Shown in pieces: positions 8,263 to 16,074 of a stretch of 64,000 bases of DNA. Both the position numbers and the translations under genes were made by a program. The notes under the pieces were generated by a model. The model ran no database searches and was not told the DNA's origin. It saw nothing but the letters and a program-made list of their open reading frames with translations. Source of the stretch: G963662905 sp963676415 (GTDB lineage: Bacteria > Bacteroidota > Bacteroidia > Bacteroidales > WRLA01); contig OY781097.1 in NCBI GenBank assembly GCA_963676415.1, positions 1,240,001-1,304,000 on the forward strand, read 5' to 3'. Position 1 is the stretch's first letter. Each line of letters opens with the position of its first letter.

Positions 8263-11200
8263 ACAATTCTTTTTCTATCGGAGAGGAATATTCAATGTTA
8301 CCTTCTGCTTCACTAAAAATTGCAAACGTGCTAATCCTTTTTTTATCTTTTCCTGACTGTCCATTAAGCATATATTGATATTGTTCTCCTTCCCGGAAAT
8401 CATCAAGCGGACGAATGGACATAACTATCAGTTGGTAATGATTGGCTTTTGCAATTCTTTCCAATAAATCAAAATTACTGCCAATGCTTTCAGCTTCATC
8501 AATTGGCATGAAATACAACCCTTCCCGTTTCTTTTCTTCCTTCTGCATCAGTGATAACCGGGCAATACAAAGCAAGGCTACAGAAGCATAAGTTTGACCG
8601 GCACTGCCAATATTAAGTTCTCCATCATCAGATTTCATGCTAAATTCAATATCAAAATATCTTTTGGGATTTAATAACTGTTTTAATTCAGGAAGTTTTT
8701 CTTTTCCACCACAACTTTTGTAAGCACTTTCCATCATATCAACAATATCTACCTTTTCCCTGAGCGATTCAAAAAGGTCTGAATGCATCCTTTCTTTTCT
8801 TATAAATTCATCAAATTTACGGATGAAATCATCAATCCAATCTATCGGGTAGGAATCGGAAGGAATTGTTTTTATCCTCAAATTATAGCCTTGCGAGATT
8901 TGATTGCCATCTCCCCTGAAATAATTTGCGATTCTGTGTATTGTGATTAAATACTCGTCATAGGCATCTTTAACATCAATCAATATTTCTTTTAGTATAT
9001 TGATTTTTCTATCCCCAAGCTCGGTATATTTATCGGTTAATTGAGTTAAATAACTCCTAATTTCCTGCAATACCAGAGAATCTTCCTGTATGATTTTAAG
9101 GGCAATGACTTCCGGTAAAATGCTTTTTGCCAAAAGAGTAAAATCATCTGAGCCGGTATATTGAAGTCTATTATTTTCCTCAATAAACTTATCTACTATT
9201 TTGTCGTAAGCTTCGGTAAATAATTCTTGTTTTAATTCTTTTTCTTTGAGTTCTTTAATCTCAGGTTTTTCATATTTTCCTTCGTAGTTTTGCAACTCAA
9301 CATTGAATTTATTGTTTAAAACAGCTTCGTACTTTATCAAAAATTCATCGTACAGTTTCTCCTCACCGATAACATTCTTTAGAAATTTTTGCACTCGACT
9401 TTTGTCGTTTTTCTTTTCAGATTTACTGTCAACAATTTTGTCGTAAATGGACTTTGCATCAATCAGGGATTGTATTTTTTCTACTTCTTCATAGGAAAAC
9501 TGTTCCTTAATACGCTTGTAAACAGACAACCTTTTATTGTTGATTTGTATCAGTTCTCTATTTTGGGAGCTTAACAATTGTAGATTTTGTACTATGGTTT
9601 CTGTATCTGCCTCTGATTCGATGCGGTGTTTTCTGAGATAATTTTGAATGTCTTTTATTTCAGAATCAACCTTTTTTAAATAACTCTCTCCTTCAATTTT
9701 TAGCCCTAAATCTTTGTCAAGTATTCCTTTTTGTCTTTTAATTTCTTCACCCTCAAAATGAACCTTCAGATATTCTTCAAATTCTTCTTTTGTCTTGTTG
9801 AGTGAATTATCAATCTTAAAGTTTTCAATATCCCTTTTTCGGTTAAAAAGTTTAGCTGTTTCAATTCCAACTGCATTAATGAGCTTATTAATATCTTCTA
9901 TTTTAGTAATCAATGAGTTTATCTCGTTCAGCTTATCATTGGCTATTTTGTGGTTCTCTTTGAAATAGGAGATTATTTCTTCCTTTTTATTTGTATTAAA
10001 AATTTGCTTTGGGACATACTCTATAAATTCTCGAATTCCATTCAAATTAAGCCAGAATCCATTTCCTTCTTTTTCCGCAACATTTAGCGTATTAAATAGC
10101 TCTTCCGGCTTTGGCAAATATTGGATTTTGGGGATTATGGTTTCCGGCTTTTTGAGGGATAGTTCCTGAAACCTTATCAAAACGCTTTCCTGTTCTTTAC
10201 TTAAACCCTGGGCATTATCTAAAGCCCACTTGGCAATGGAATTTTCATCATCAATATTTGTGAATTTTATCAGAGCTTCTAATCGCTTTTTATTTTCAAA
10301 AGCATTACGGATTTCTTCTTCATAATATTCATTTCCTTCATCAATATTTCTCGTCCACTTAGAAGCATTAAAGAAGTTGTCTAAATCCGTCTGTTTTAGT
10401 TTATTTATAAATCGCCTAAGCCCTTCTCTTTCTTCCTTGTTTTTAAGTTGTAAATCGAATTTTGTACGCAGGTCATTATGTGTTTCATAAGTGAGAAGCC
10501 ATTTATCGACATCTAACACCTGTTGCAGTTTCTTGTCAAAGGTGGGATATAATTCTTCAACTTCGGCTTTCTTTAATTCATATTTGTCAATATTTTTATG
10601 GGCTGTTTCCGTTGCTGTTTTTATTTCATCAACCTTCGTTACAAAAGAGTTAATTTCATCAATATTGGTTTCACAATTATTAATCTTATTCTTGAAATAT
10701 TCGATTCTTAATAGAGCTATTTTCAGGTTTAATTGACGAATATTGCCTTCCAGTTTTTTTATTTCCTGTTTTGTATTTTCTGCGTTTCGTTTATGAAAAA
10801 CTACCTTTGCTTTCAAGTATTCTTTTTCCGCTGTTTCTTTCTCTTCTTTTTTTGTTTTCAGTTCAATTAATAGTTCTTCTTTCTGTTTTACGGAATCTAT
10901 TTCTTCTTTATTTTTTTTGTGGTCTTTCAAATCTTCTTCTATTTCATTTAGTTGAGATTGAAACCGTTTCAGAATTTCATCTTCTTTGTTATCTGAAAAG
11001 AAAAATCGTTTAAGCCATTCAGAATTATTTTTAAATCCTTTGCCTCTTGAGAAGTATTGAATTATTTGAGCGTAATTTTTTAAGTTGTTCCCGAGTGTTA
11101 AATCGATTGAAAGGAGTTCTTGCCCTTTCAGAAATTCGTGGTATTTCTTAGGTGAAAACTTTTTACAATTTACATCCTTTAGTTTCTCCGTCAGGCTGTC

Positions 11201-11617
11201 CAGGTCAGTGATGCTTTCGTTAAAGAGAATCTTTTTGTAAGAAAATGGGGAACTCAGAGGAGTGTATTCTTCCCAGTCGTATCCTTGTTGAATGATAAAC
11301 GGGTCAATTCCCCCTGAACTAATAAACACCCCAATAACAAGATATTTGCTTTGGGAAACTTCAATGTTAATGAAAGAATAGCCAAACCTGTCAATGGGAA
11401 GTTTTCTTGGGTTTCTTGTTTCGTGAGCCTCTGTTGCAGATTTAAACTCTTTTTCGCCGACAAATATCAACTGGAGCAAATCGGCAATTATTGTTTTCCC
11501 AATACCGCTGTCTCCGGTAAAGTCTGTGCGGAAAGGATGAAACAGGTAGTCGGTATGATAGTGGTTGCGGATACCTACCGTTGATAAACTATATATTTGG
11601 GGATAATTTTTGGTCAT
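8255..11617 (-). CDS. jetC: SMC-like ATPase (JetC/MukB-type)
   Basis: 1120 residues. The Walker A motif GDSGIGKT is at 35-42, a signature-like GSAGQTYAS near 1004-1012, and a Walker B with catalytic glutamate FMPIDEAES around 1036-1044. Between them lie two long charged coiled-coil arms (about 215-340 and 560-900) with a central hinge-like region. This is the layout of SMC proteins, and the short N-terminal head insert and SAGQ signature resemble MukB/JetC rather than chromosomal SMC. Known role in Wadjet: ATP-driven DNA loop extrusion. It overlaps the KITE-like gene by 29 nt and the Toprim gene by 8 nt, which indicates tight translational coupling. RecN/SbcC-type ATPases were considered, but the kleisin/KITE neighbours argue against them. 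Confidence 0.85.
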   Translation of the reverse strand: MTKNYPQIYSLSTVGIRNHYHTDYLFHPFRTDFTGDSGIGKTIIADLLQLIFVGEKEFKSATEAHETRNPRKLPIDRFGYSFINIEVSQSKYLVIGVFISSGGIDPFIIQQGYDWEEYTPLSSPFSYKKILFNESITDLDSLTEKLKDVNCKKFSPKKYHEFLKGQELLSIDLTLGNNLKNYAQIIQYFSRGKGFKNNSEWLKRFFFSDNKEDEILKRFQSQLNEIEEDLKDHKKNKEEIDSVKQKEELLIELKTKKEEKETAEKEYLKAKVVFHKRNAENTKQEIKKLEGNIRQLNLKIALLRIEYFKNKINNCETNIDEINSFVTKVDEIKTATETAHKNIDKYELKKAEVEELYPTFDKKLQQVLDVDKWLLTYETHNDLRTKFDLQLKNKEEREGLRRFINKLKQTDLDNFFNASKWTRNIDEGNEYYEEEIRNAFENKKRLEALIKFTNIDDENSIAKWALDNAQGLSKEQESVLIRFQELSLKKPETIIPKIQYLPKPEELFNTLNVAEKEGNGFWLNLNGIREFIEYVPKQIFNTNKKEEIISYFKENHKIANDKLNEINSLITKIEDINKLINAVGIETAKLFNRKRDIENFKIDNSLNKTKEEFEEYLKVHFEGEEIKRQKGILDKDLGLKIEGESYLKKVDSEIKDIQNYLRKHRIESEADTETIVQNLQLLSSQNRELIQINNKRLSVYKRIKEQFSYEEVEKIQSLIDAKSIYDKIVDSKSEKKNDKSRVQKFLKNVIGEEKLYDEFLIKYEAVLNNKFNVELQNYEGKYEKPEIKELKEKELKQELFTEAYDKIVDKFIEENNRLQYTGSDDFTLLAKSILPEVIALKIIQEDSLVLQEIRSYLTQLTDKYTELGDRKINILKEILIDVKDAYDEYLITIHRIANYFRGDGNQISQGYNLRIKTIPSDSYPIDWIDDFIRKFDEFIRKERMHSDLFESLREKVDIVDMMESAYKSCGGKEKLPELKQLLNPKRYFDIEFSMKSDDGELNIGSAGQTYASVALLCIARLSLMQKEEKKREGLYFMPIDEAESIGSNFDLLERIAKANHYQLIVMSIRPLDDFREGEQYQYMLNGQSGKDKKRISTFAIFSEAEGNIEYSSPIEKELYE

Positions 11618-12299
11618 CGGGATTTGTTTGTGTTTCTTTTACTATTGATTCAATATTTTGGATTGATTCTTCATATACAGAAAGTAGCCTTTTACAAGAT
11701 GGCATAATTTCAAAATCGGTAGTTTCGTCATTCATCTCAACCCAGCCTATCTTATGAAATTCCTTAAGTGCTTTATTAATAACTCCACCAATGGCATCTT
11801 CTTCAATTGAAGAACTCTCAGCATCTTCACTGTCCACAAGTAATCGAAAAAGGGCAGGTTTATACTCGTCGTAATCCCTCAATATCCGTTTTTTGAATTC
11901 ATCAACAGAGTGTCTGTACTCAGGTACAAAGTCAACTATGTATAGTCTAATTAAAAGAAGGGCAACTAATATGTATTCATCTTTAAGATACTCCCTGTTT
12001 TCAACCGGAATCTTCCCTCTTGAAATATTTCCATTGTAATCTTTCTGAAAATCAATAAAGAAATATTGTTCGTCATCTTGCCCTTCCTTTCTCACATACA
12101 GTCCAAAATAATCTTTATAGTATGCGTAGAGAGATTCAAATTCACGCCTGATATAATTGAAAGTTCCGGCAGGTTGACTCTGCTTTTGAATATGTTTGCC
12201 GTTTTTTAGAGCATAATCCAATGGGGCAAATAGCTCTTTTGCGTCGGGATGCTTTAAAAAAGTAAACTCTATGCTTTCCTGTAAATTATTGTCTTCCAT
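11589..12299 (-). CDS. KITE-like (JetB/MukE-type) accessory subunit, putative
   Basis: 236 residues, acidic, no signal peptide. I cannot name it by motif. Its size, a winged-helix-like pattern in the N-terminal two thirds (FNYIRREFESLYAYYKDYFG, then EYILVALLLIRLYIV near 107-121), and its place between a kleisin-like gene and the SMC gene fit the KITE subunit of MukBEF/Wadjet complexes (MukE, JetB). It overlaps the upstream gene by 31 nt and the SMC gene by 29 nt; such overlaps are typical of subunits made in fixed ratio. Known role in such complexes: binds the kleisin and DNA near the SMC heads. The assignment is by context more than by sequence. Confidence 0.6.
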   Translation of the reverse strand: MEDNNLQESIEFTFLKHPDAKELFAPLDYALKNGKHIQKQSQPAGTFNYIRREFESLYAYYKDYFGLYVRKEGQDDEQYFFIDFQKDYNGNISRGKIPVENREYLKDEYILVALLLIRLYIVDFVPEYRHSVDEFKKRILRDYDEYKPALFRLLVDSEDAESSSIEEDAIGGVINKALKEFHKIGWVEMNDETTDFEIMPSCKRLLSVYEESIQNIESIVKETQTNPDDQKLSPNI

Positions 12300-13579
12300 A
12301 TCGAAACATTTGAATTCCTATGACTTATTTTTTCATCGGTTATTGATACCCCGTATCTTCTGTCCTTATGGTATTTGGACATTGCTGAATGAGATAGCTT
12401 AACCGAAGCATTAATATTCCCTTCTTCCTTTTTTAGAACCTTAAAAAAGTAATTTGAAAAGTCAACCTCTTCTGATTCCTTTAGCTTTTCATCCAGTTCT
12501 TTTAGATAGAGTTTTATACGTTGTTTTAATGCCAGTTCATCATCCAGTTGTTTTTTTCGTTGCGTATTAGCTTCCTGGTCAATATTGGGAACGGTAATTC
12601 TACGGCTTCTTTTTTCCAGTTTCCTGTCAATTTCCCAATTTTCTTTTACTATTATAAATTTTGTATTTTCTTTATTGCCAACCGGAAACGATGATAAGGT
12701 ACGAGGCAGCTCAATTTGCTTCTTACTCGAAGTACTTTCATTGAGAACATATTTCAGGAATGCTTTATATTTTCGTTGAAAATCTTTTCTATTTATATCC
12801 CTGACATACTCGTTTAATTTTGGCTTTATTCGATCAATGTTTTTACTAATTATTTGAAGGTTTCCCCGTATTTCTTTGAAGAAATCGATCACAGAATGAA
12901 TTTTTTCCAAGTGTATCGAATTTTCTTCCTTTTCAAGTATTCCGGTCAAAAACTGTGTAATTTCATGCGAACTACTAAAAGCAGCGTTAAGCTCCACCGT
13001 TTTTGAACCTATTTCATTCAGCCTTTCTATTATAAGTTTTAACTCAGAAATATCATATGACTCTTCTGTTGAAAGTTTTGACCTGAAATCGTTTATTGCA
13101 TCAGACATTTGACTATCTAATGCTGATATCTGAATGTTAACTTTGTCTTTATATGACTCAAATGTAAACTGGAACCACCTGCTAAAATCAGTCTCTTCTC
13201 TAAGTTTGTTTAAGATGTATTTAAAATCCTTTTCTATTTCCGTAGGAGAAAAGGTTTTTACCAATATCTCATTAAATAAATCACATATTTTATTGGCTAA
13301 TGGTCTAAAACGATACACCTTTTTTTCCTCGTCCCTCCATAGATAATATTTCTGAAGAGATTTAATAATGGTATTAAATTGTTCCCTTTGTTCTGTTTTA
13401 ATTTCTTTACGTCGTACTTCCTTTATTGCATTGATAATTTCATCTTCGGAAAATGTTGATTCAATTTCACCTTTCCTTTGTTTATGATACAAAAGAAATA
13501 CTACCAAGCCATATTTTCGATCTGGCATTAAGTATTCAAAATTTTCTTCTATTTCCGCATAGAAATTAAAAACTGACAT
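12269..13579 (-). CDS. Kleisin-like (JetA/MukF-type) subunit, putative
   Basis: 436 residues; first intact gene of the operon, starting 5 nt after the broken Xre gene. The N-terminal 90 residues look like a winged helix (KYGLVVFLLYHKQRKGE, then EQFNTIIKSLQKYYLWRDEE). Residues 100-300 are helical with heptad character, and the C-terminal part is charged (KQRIKLYLKELDEKLKES) before a short beta-rich tail. That order, winged helix, helical middle, C-terminal head-binding region, fits kleisins of the MukF/JetA kind, which bridge the two SMC heads. No diagnostic motif was seen, so the call rests on gene order, size and secondary-structure impression. The next gene starts inside it with a 31-nt overlap. 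Confidence 0.6.
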   Translation of the reverse strand: MSVFNFYAEIEENFEYLMPDRKYGLVVFLLYHKQRKGEIESTFSEDEIINAIKEVRRKEIKTEQREQFNTIIKSLQKYYLWRDEEKKVYRFRPLANKICDLFNEILVKTFSPTEIEKDFKYILNKLREETDFSRWFQFTFESYKDKVNIQISALDSQMSDAINDFRSKLSTEESYDISELKLIIERLNEIGSKTVELNAAFSSSHEITQFLTGILEKEENSIHLEKIHSVIDFFKEIRGNLQIISKNIDRIKPKLNEYVRDINRKDFQRKYKAFLKYVLNESTSSKKQIELPRTLSSFPVGNKENTKFIIVKENWEIDRKLEKRSRRITVPNIDQEANTQRKKQLDDELALKQRIKLYLKELDEKLKESEEVDFSNYFFKVLKKEEGNINASVKLSHSAMSKYHKDRRYGVSITDEKISHRNSNVSIWKTIIYRKA

Positions 13580-13584
13580 AGAAT

Positions 13585-13800
13585 TTACTTTTTTGTTGAC
13601 ACTAACAGTTCCCTTGCATCAACATTTAAGGCATCTGCAATTCTGAAAAGGGATTCCATTGTAGGCTGAACTTCGTTTGTACTCCCCTTTGAAACAGTAG
13701 TTTTGTTTACTTCTAATTCTGCTGCAAGCCATAAGTTTGTTTTTCCCTTCTATGCCAACACTGCTTTTATCCTGTTGTAAATATGCTTCTCTCTAACCAT
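13585..13800 (-). pseudogene. Xre-family HTH regulator, disrupted by a nonsense codon
   Basis: Reading from the ATG at 13800 gives a 71-codon Xre-type regulator: MVREKHIYNRIKAVLA, an in-frame TAG at 13752-13750, then KGKTNLWLAAELEVNKTTVSK and a tail ending in LNVDARELLVSTKK. This is a common small HTH regulator in Bacteroidota, found beside restriction and defence operons. Two single-base lesions are seen: the TAG where family members have Glu, and GGG (Gly) at codon 39, where the recognition helix normally has Trp (SKW). The stop codon is 5 nt upstream of the kleisin-like gene, so it was the first gene of the operon. Inference: loss of a repressor, possibly leaving the operon derepressed. 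Sequencing error is unlikely to explain two substitutions. Confidence 0.8.
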
Positions 13801-13935
13801 TTAATCAGTATCAATTGCAATTAAAATGCAATATTAAGCATTTTTGTTGATATTGATTTTTGGAATAAATCACTTTGATGCTAATATTATCAAGATAAGA
13901 AGTGAAGTATTATATCGAAACAATACCAACTGTGA
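13801..13935 (-). promoter_or_regulatory. Promoter/operator region of the SMC operon, with inverted repeats
   Basis: AT-rich intergenic region directly upstream of the Xre/SMC operon. It contains a perfect inverted repeat ATTGCA-N7-TGCAAT at 13814-13832, only 14 nt from the Xre ATG. A second dyad, TTGAT paired with ATCAA, lies near 13874-13893. Both are plausible operators for the Xre protein. I did not find a clear TAnnTTTG -7 box on the minus strand. Confidence 0.4.
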
Positions 13936-14382
13936 TGTACTTGCTTAGATGCGGCGGGCAAATATTTTTTGGCGGAGTTTTTGACAATCTGGTTTAAAGA
14001 AGAAGTTTATAAAGTAGCGCCCAAAAGCGCAATCGGCAAAGCTATAGCTTACAGCTTGAAATTATGGGGTCGTCTGATCCGTTATATTGAGGACGGAAGG
14101 TTGCGCATTGACAACAACCTGGTTGAAAACAACATCAGGCCGGTAGCCATAGGGCGCAAGAATTACCTGTTTGCCGGATCGCACAACGCAGCACAACATG
14201 CAGCCATGATCTACTCCTTTTTTGCCAGCTTCAAAATCCAAAATACCGAACCCTTTGAGTGGCTCAAGCAAACATTAGAGAAAATCCAGGAACACCAAGC
14301 CAACATACTCCACCAACTCCTGCCCGGTCAGCTTTAAAACACTATCCGGTTAAACGCAAGATACCTTTTGCCATAGGCTTAC
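13936..14382 (+). mobile_element. IS66-family right-end remnant (copy B) with truncated tnpC
   Basis: The frame open from 13936 to the stop at 14335-14337 encodes the C-terminal part of an IS66 TnpC transposase. It includes the conserved RLRIDNNLVENNIRPVAIGR region, which carries the last catalytic Glu, then KNYLFAGSH and the SFFASFKIQ ... LLPGQL tail. The N-terminal three quarters and the left end are missing, and any start codon here (such as TTG at 13969) is incidental. The element's right end is GGCTTAC at 14376-14382, matching copy A at 923-929. Same orientation as copy A, so the two remnants bracket the SMC island as direct repeats. Confidence 0.85.
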
Positions 14383-14428
14383 CAAATACATAGGAAGCAG
14401 ACAACAGAATCATTAATATTGAAAATCA

Positions 14429-14872
14429 ATGAGAATTGAAAAAATCAGCACGAACAAAAAGCAATATCTTGATTTATTGCTCCTGGCAGATGAGCAGGAG
14501 GATATGATAGACCGCTATCTGGAAAAGGGCGATATGTTTGCTCTTTTTGATGAAGATTTAAAAACGGTTTACGTTGTGGCAGCCATTGACAAAGAAAGCT
14601 GCGAGCTGAAAAATATTGCTACCTATAAAAAACATCAGGGCAAGGGATATGGCCGGGCAATGATTAAATATATTTCAAATTACTATAAAAATTCCTTTAA
14701 AAGTATGCGGGCAGGGACCGGCGATGTTCCTTCAATTCTATCTTTCTATGAAGGTTGTGGCTTTGCAATATCTCATACAATCCGGAATTTTTTCACGGAC
14801 AACTATGAACATCCCATGTTTGAGGACGGGATACAGCTTATTGATATGGTATATTTAAAAAAAGATTTATAG
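14429..14872 (+). CDS. GNAT-family N-acetyltransferase
   Basis: 147 residues, complete. The acetyl-CoA-binding motif A is HQGKGYGRAM at 69-78, preceded by the beta-strand CELKNIATYKK and followed by the SFYEGCGF motif-B region near 108-116. That is the normal order for GNAT enzymes, which transfer an acetyl group from acetyl-CoA to an amine. The substrate cannot be told. Closest in feel to the small Firmicutes/Bacteroidota stand-alone GNATs with a MFALF-DE start. The gene begins 46 nt after the end of the IS66 remnant and stands alone, so it may be the first native gene right of the island or a passenger of it. Confidence 0.85.
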   Translation: MRIEKISTNKKQYLDLLLLADEQEDMIDRYLEKGDMFALFDEDLKTVYVVAAIDKESCELKNIATYKKHQGKGYGRAMIKYISNYYKNSFKSMRAGTGDVPSILSFYEGCGFAISHTIRNFFTDNYEHPMFEDGIQLIDMVYLKKDL

Positions 14873-14917
14873 CTCTGTTTGCGGAGAACTTGATGGGGAA
14901 ACTCGAAACGAATGCCG

Positions 14918-14979
14918 TTCTGCCCGACGGGCAGGCGGGCTTTTTGCATATAGGCGGGCTGAAAAGGGGCTTGCAAGCC
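14918..14979. repeat. First copy of a short dispersed repeat (partner at 15076-15136)
   Basis: Shares its core with 15076-15136: TTCTGCCC, a GGGCAG dyad, then GGGCTTTTTGCATATA, CTGAAA and GGGG. The flanks differ. In copy one the unit ends in a GGCTTGCAAGCC palindrome. The two copies are about 160 bp apart in direct orientation in the gene-free stretch 14873-15183. Confidence 0.6.
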
Positions 14980-15060
14980 AATTCTAAATCCGGAAATTAT
15001 AAAAACTCTATTCCTGTTTTTATCAGGATTTACCTGCGGTGAATCCATAGGGGGTGGGGT

Positions 15061-15184
15061 ACAAAGCAAAAGCCTTTCTGCCCTGAGGGCAGCTGGGCTT
15101 TTTGCATATAAAGGTGCTGAAACGGGGTTTCGCACCTTTATATGCAAAAAGCCCCTTCGCCACGCGAAAAGGCTTTTGCTTTGT
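15061..15184. repeat. Nested perfect inverted repeats beside tRNA-Pro
   Basis: Outer arms of 17 bp (15061-15077 and 15168-15184) enclose inner arms of 23 bp (15095-15117 and 15132-15154) with a 14-nt loop. Both pairs are perfect complements. The outer right arm ends exactly at the discriminator base of tRNA-Pro, on the 3' side of that gene. The inner hairpin has A/T tracts on its flanks and could end the tRNA transcript. The doubled, nested design and the related copy at 14918-14979 suggest a palindromic repeat element. Confidence 0.7.
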
Positions 15185-15257
15185 CGGGATGACAGGATTT
15201 GAACCTGCGACCCCTTCGTCCCGAACGAAGTACGCTACCGGACTGCGCTACATCCCG
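15184..15257 (-). tRNA. tRNA-Pro (anticodon CGG)
   Basis: A 74-nt cloverleaf on the minus strand. Acceptor arms CGGGATG and CATCCCG pair over 7 bp with discriminator A. The D-arm is GCGC/GCGT. The anticodon stem CTTCG/CGAAG encloses the loop TTCGGGA, so the anticodon is CGG. The T-arm contains GGTTCGAATCC. No CCA is encoded. A 23-bp hairpin element follows its 3' end. Confidence 0.95.
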
Positions 15258-15557
15258 ATTTTTGAGGATGCAAAGTTAAAAAAATTTTAAATATTGCATT
15301 CACAAAAATTCGGGAAGAAGAATATCTCCTGGTATTCTTACCTGCTCTATTCATAAAATGCAAACAAAATATTGTAAGCAGCTATAAATTATGTGTTTAC
15401 TAATTTTATATCCTAAAATTGAATTTGTTTGCATTTTACCAGTGCATTAAATCAGGCCATCTGCTTCGTTGCTAAAGCTTTGAAATAGGCGACTATATCA
15501 TCAGCTTTAGACGCCTCACATCTGACCTGAATTTAAAGCATGAATAAAGCAGGCTTA
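15258..15557. other. Gene-free stretch with a 15-bp inverted repeat
   Basis: 300 nt with no supported gene. It contains perfect inverted arms at 15354-15368 and 15424-15438 (core AAATGCAAACAAA and TTTGTTTGCATTT) about 55 nt apart. That is too far for a simple terminator but possible as a palindromic element. The region lies between tRNA-Pro, transcribed away to the left, and the 3' end of the sulfur operon. Confidence 0.5.
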
Positions 15558-16058
15558 CTATGTGAAAATAATCTGTGTATTCCGGCCTCCAGCCATTTCA
15601 TAAAACTCACCAACCGTCAAAACGGCTTTAACCTCTTCCCAAAGATCATCTTTTTTTAGTTTAAACATGTCCATTGCGAGTTTGCAGGCAAACACTTCTC
15701 CTCCGCCGGCGGTGATCATCTCCAAAAACTCATCAACCGGAGGCACATCCAATGCCTCCATTTGCTTGCGCATCATAGATGATACACCTGCCTCCACTCC
15801 GGGCAATACGCCCAAAAGGGTAGGAAAAGGCATACCTCCCGGCATTCGCATCGCCGGATTGCCCACTGTTGCTATATGCAGATTGTTCATTCTGTTTTTG
15901 GTAATGGCATCCAGACCGAAAAAGGTAAAAAACAGCTTGGCCTCAATACCTTCCATTACTGCCCCATTGGCCATCACCAAGGCAGCATAAACATCCTCCA
16001 AATTACCTTTGGCACAGATGATGCAAACCTTCTTTAATTTATCTTCCTGATTTGTCAT
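15558..16058 (-). CDS. DsrE/DsrF/DrsH-like (DsrE2) sulfur-carrier protein
   Basis: 166 residues from the ATG at 16058. I chose this start because AAGGAG lies 8 nt upstream; a longer frame to 16082 would add eight residues without a ribosome site. The sequence KKVCIICAKGNLEDVYAALVMANGA, the long AITKNRMNNLHIATVGNPAMRMPG stretch, and the conserved Cys in GGGEVFACKLAMDMF fit the DsrE2/peroxiredoxin-like branch of the DsrE family. That branch carries persulfide sulfur, often with membrane association. It is the last gene of a four-gene minus-strand operon (SQR, DUF1641, DsrC/TusE, DsrE2). Inference: it accepts sulfane sulfur made by the SQR and passes it on, perhaps to the DsrC-like protein next door. 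Confidence 0.85.
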   Translation of the reverse strand: MTNQEDKLKKVCIICAKGNLEDVYAALVMANGAVMEGIEAKLFFTFFGLDAITKNRMNNLHIATVGNPAMRMPGGMPFPTLLGVLPGVEAGVSSMMRKQMEALDVPPVDEFLEMITAGGGEVFACKLAMDMFKLKKDDLWEEVKAVLTVGEFYEMAGGRNTQIIFT

Positions 16059-16074
16059 TTTATGCTCCTTCCTT

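Noticed and set aside
14803..15147. Minus-strand 114-codon frame between the GNAT gene and tRNA-Pro
   Set aside because: Made of the palindromic repeat sequence and the antisense GNAT end. Composition is not protein-like.
15102..15290. Plus-strand 62-codon frame with GMTGFEPATPSSRTK
   Set aside because: This is the well-known false gene read from the antisense strand of a tRNA (here tRNA-Pro).
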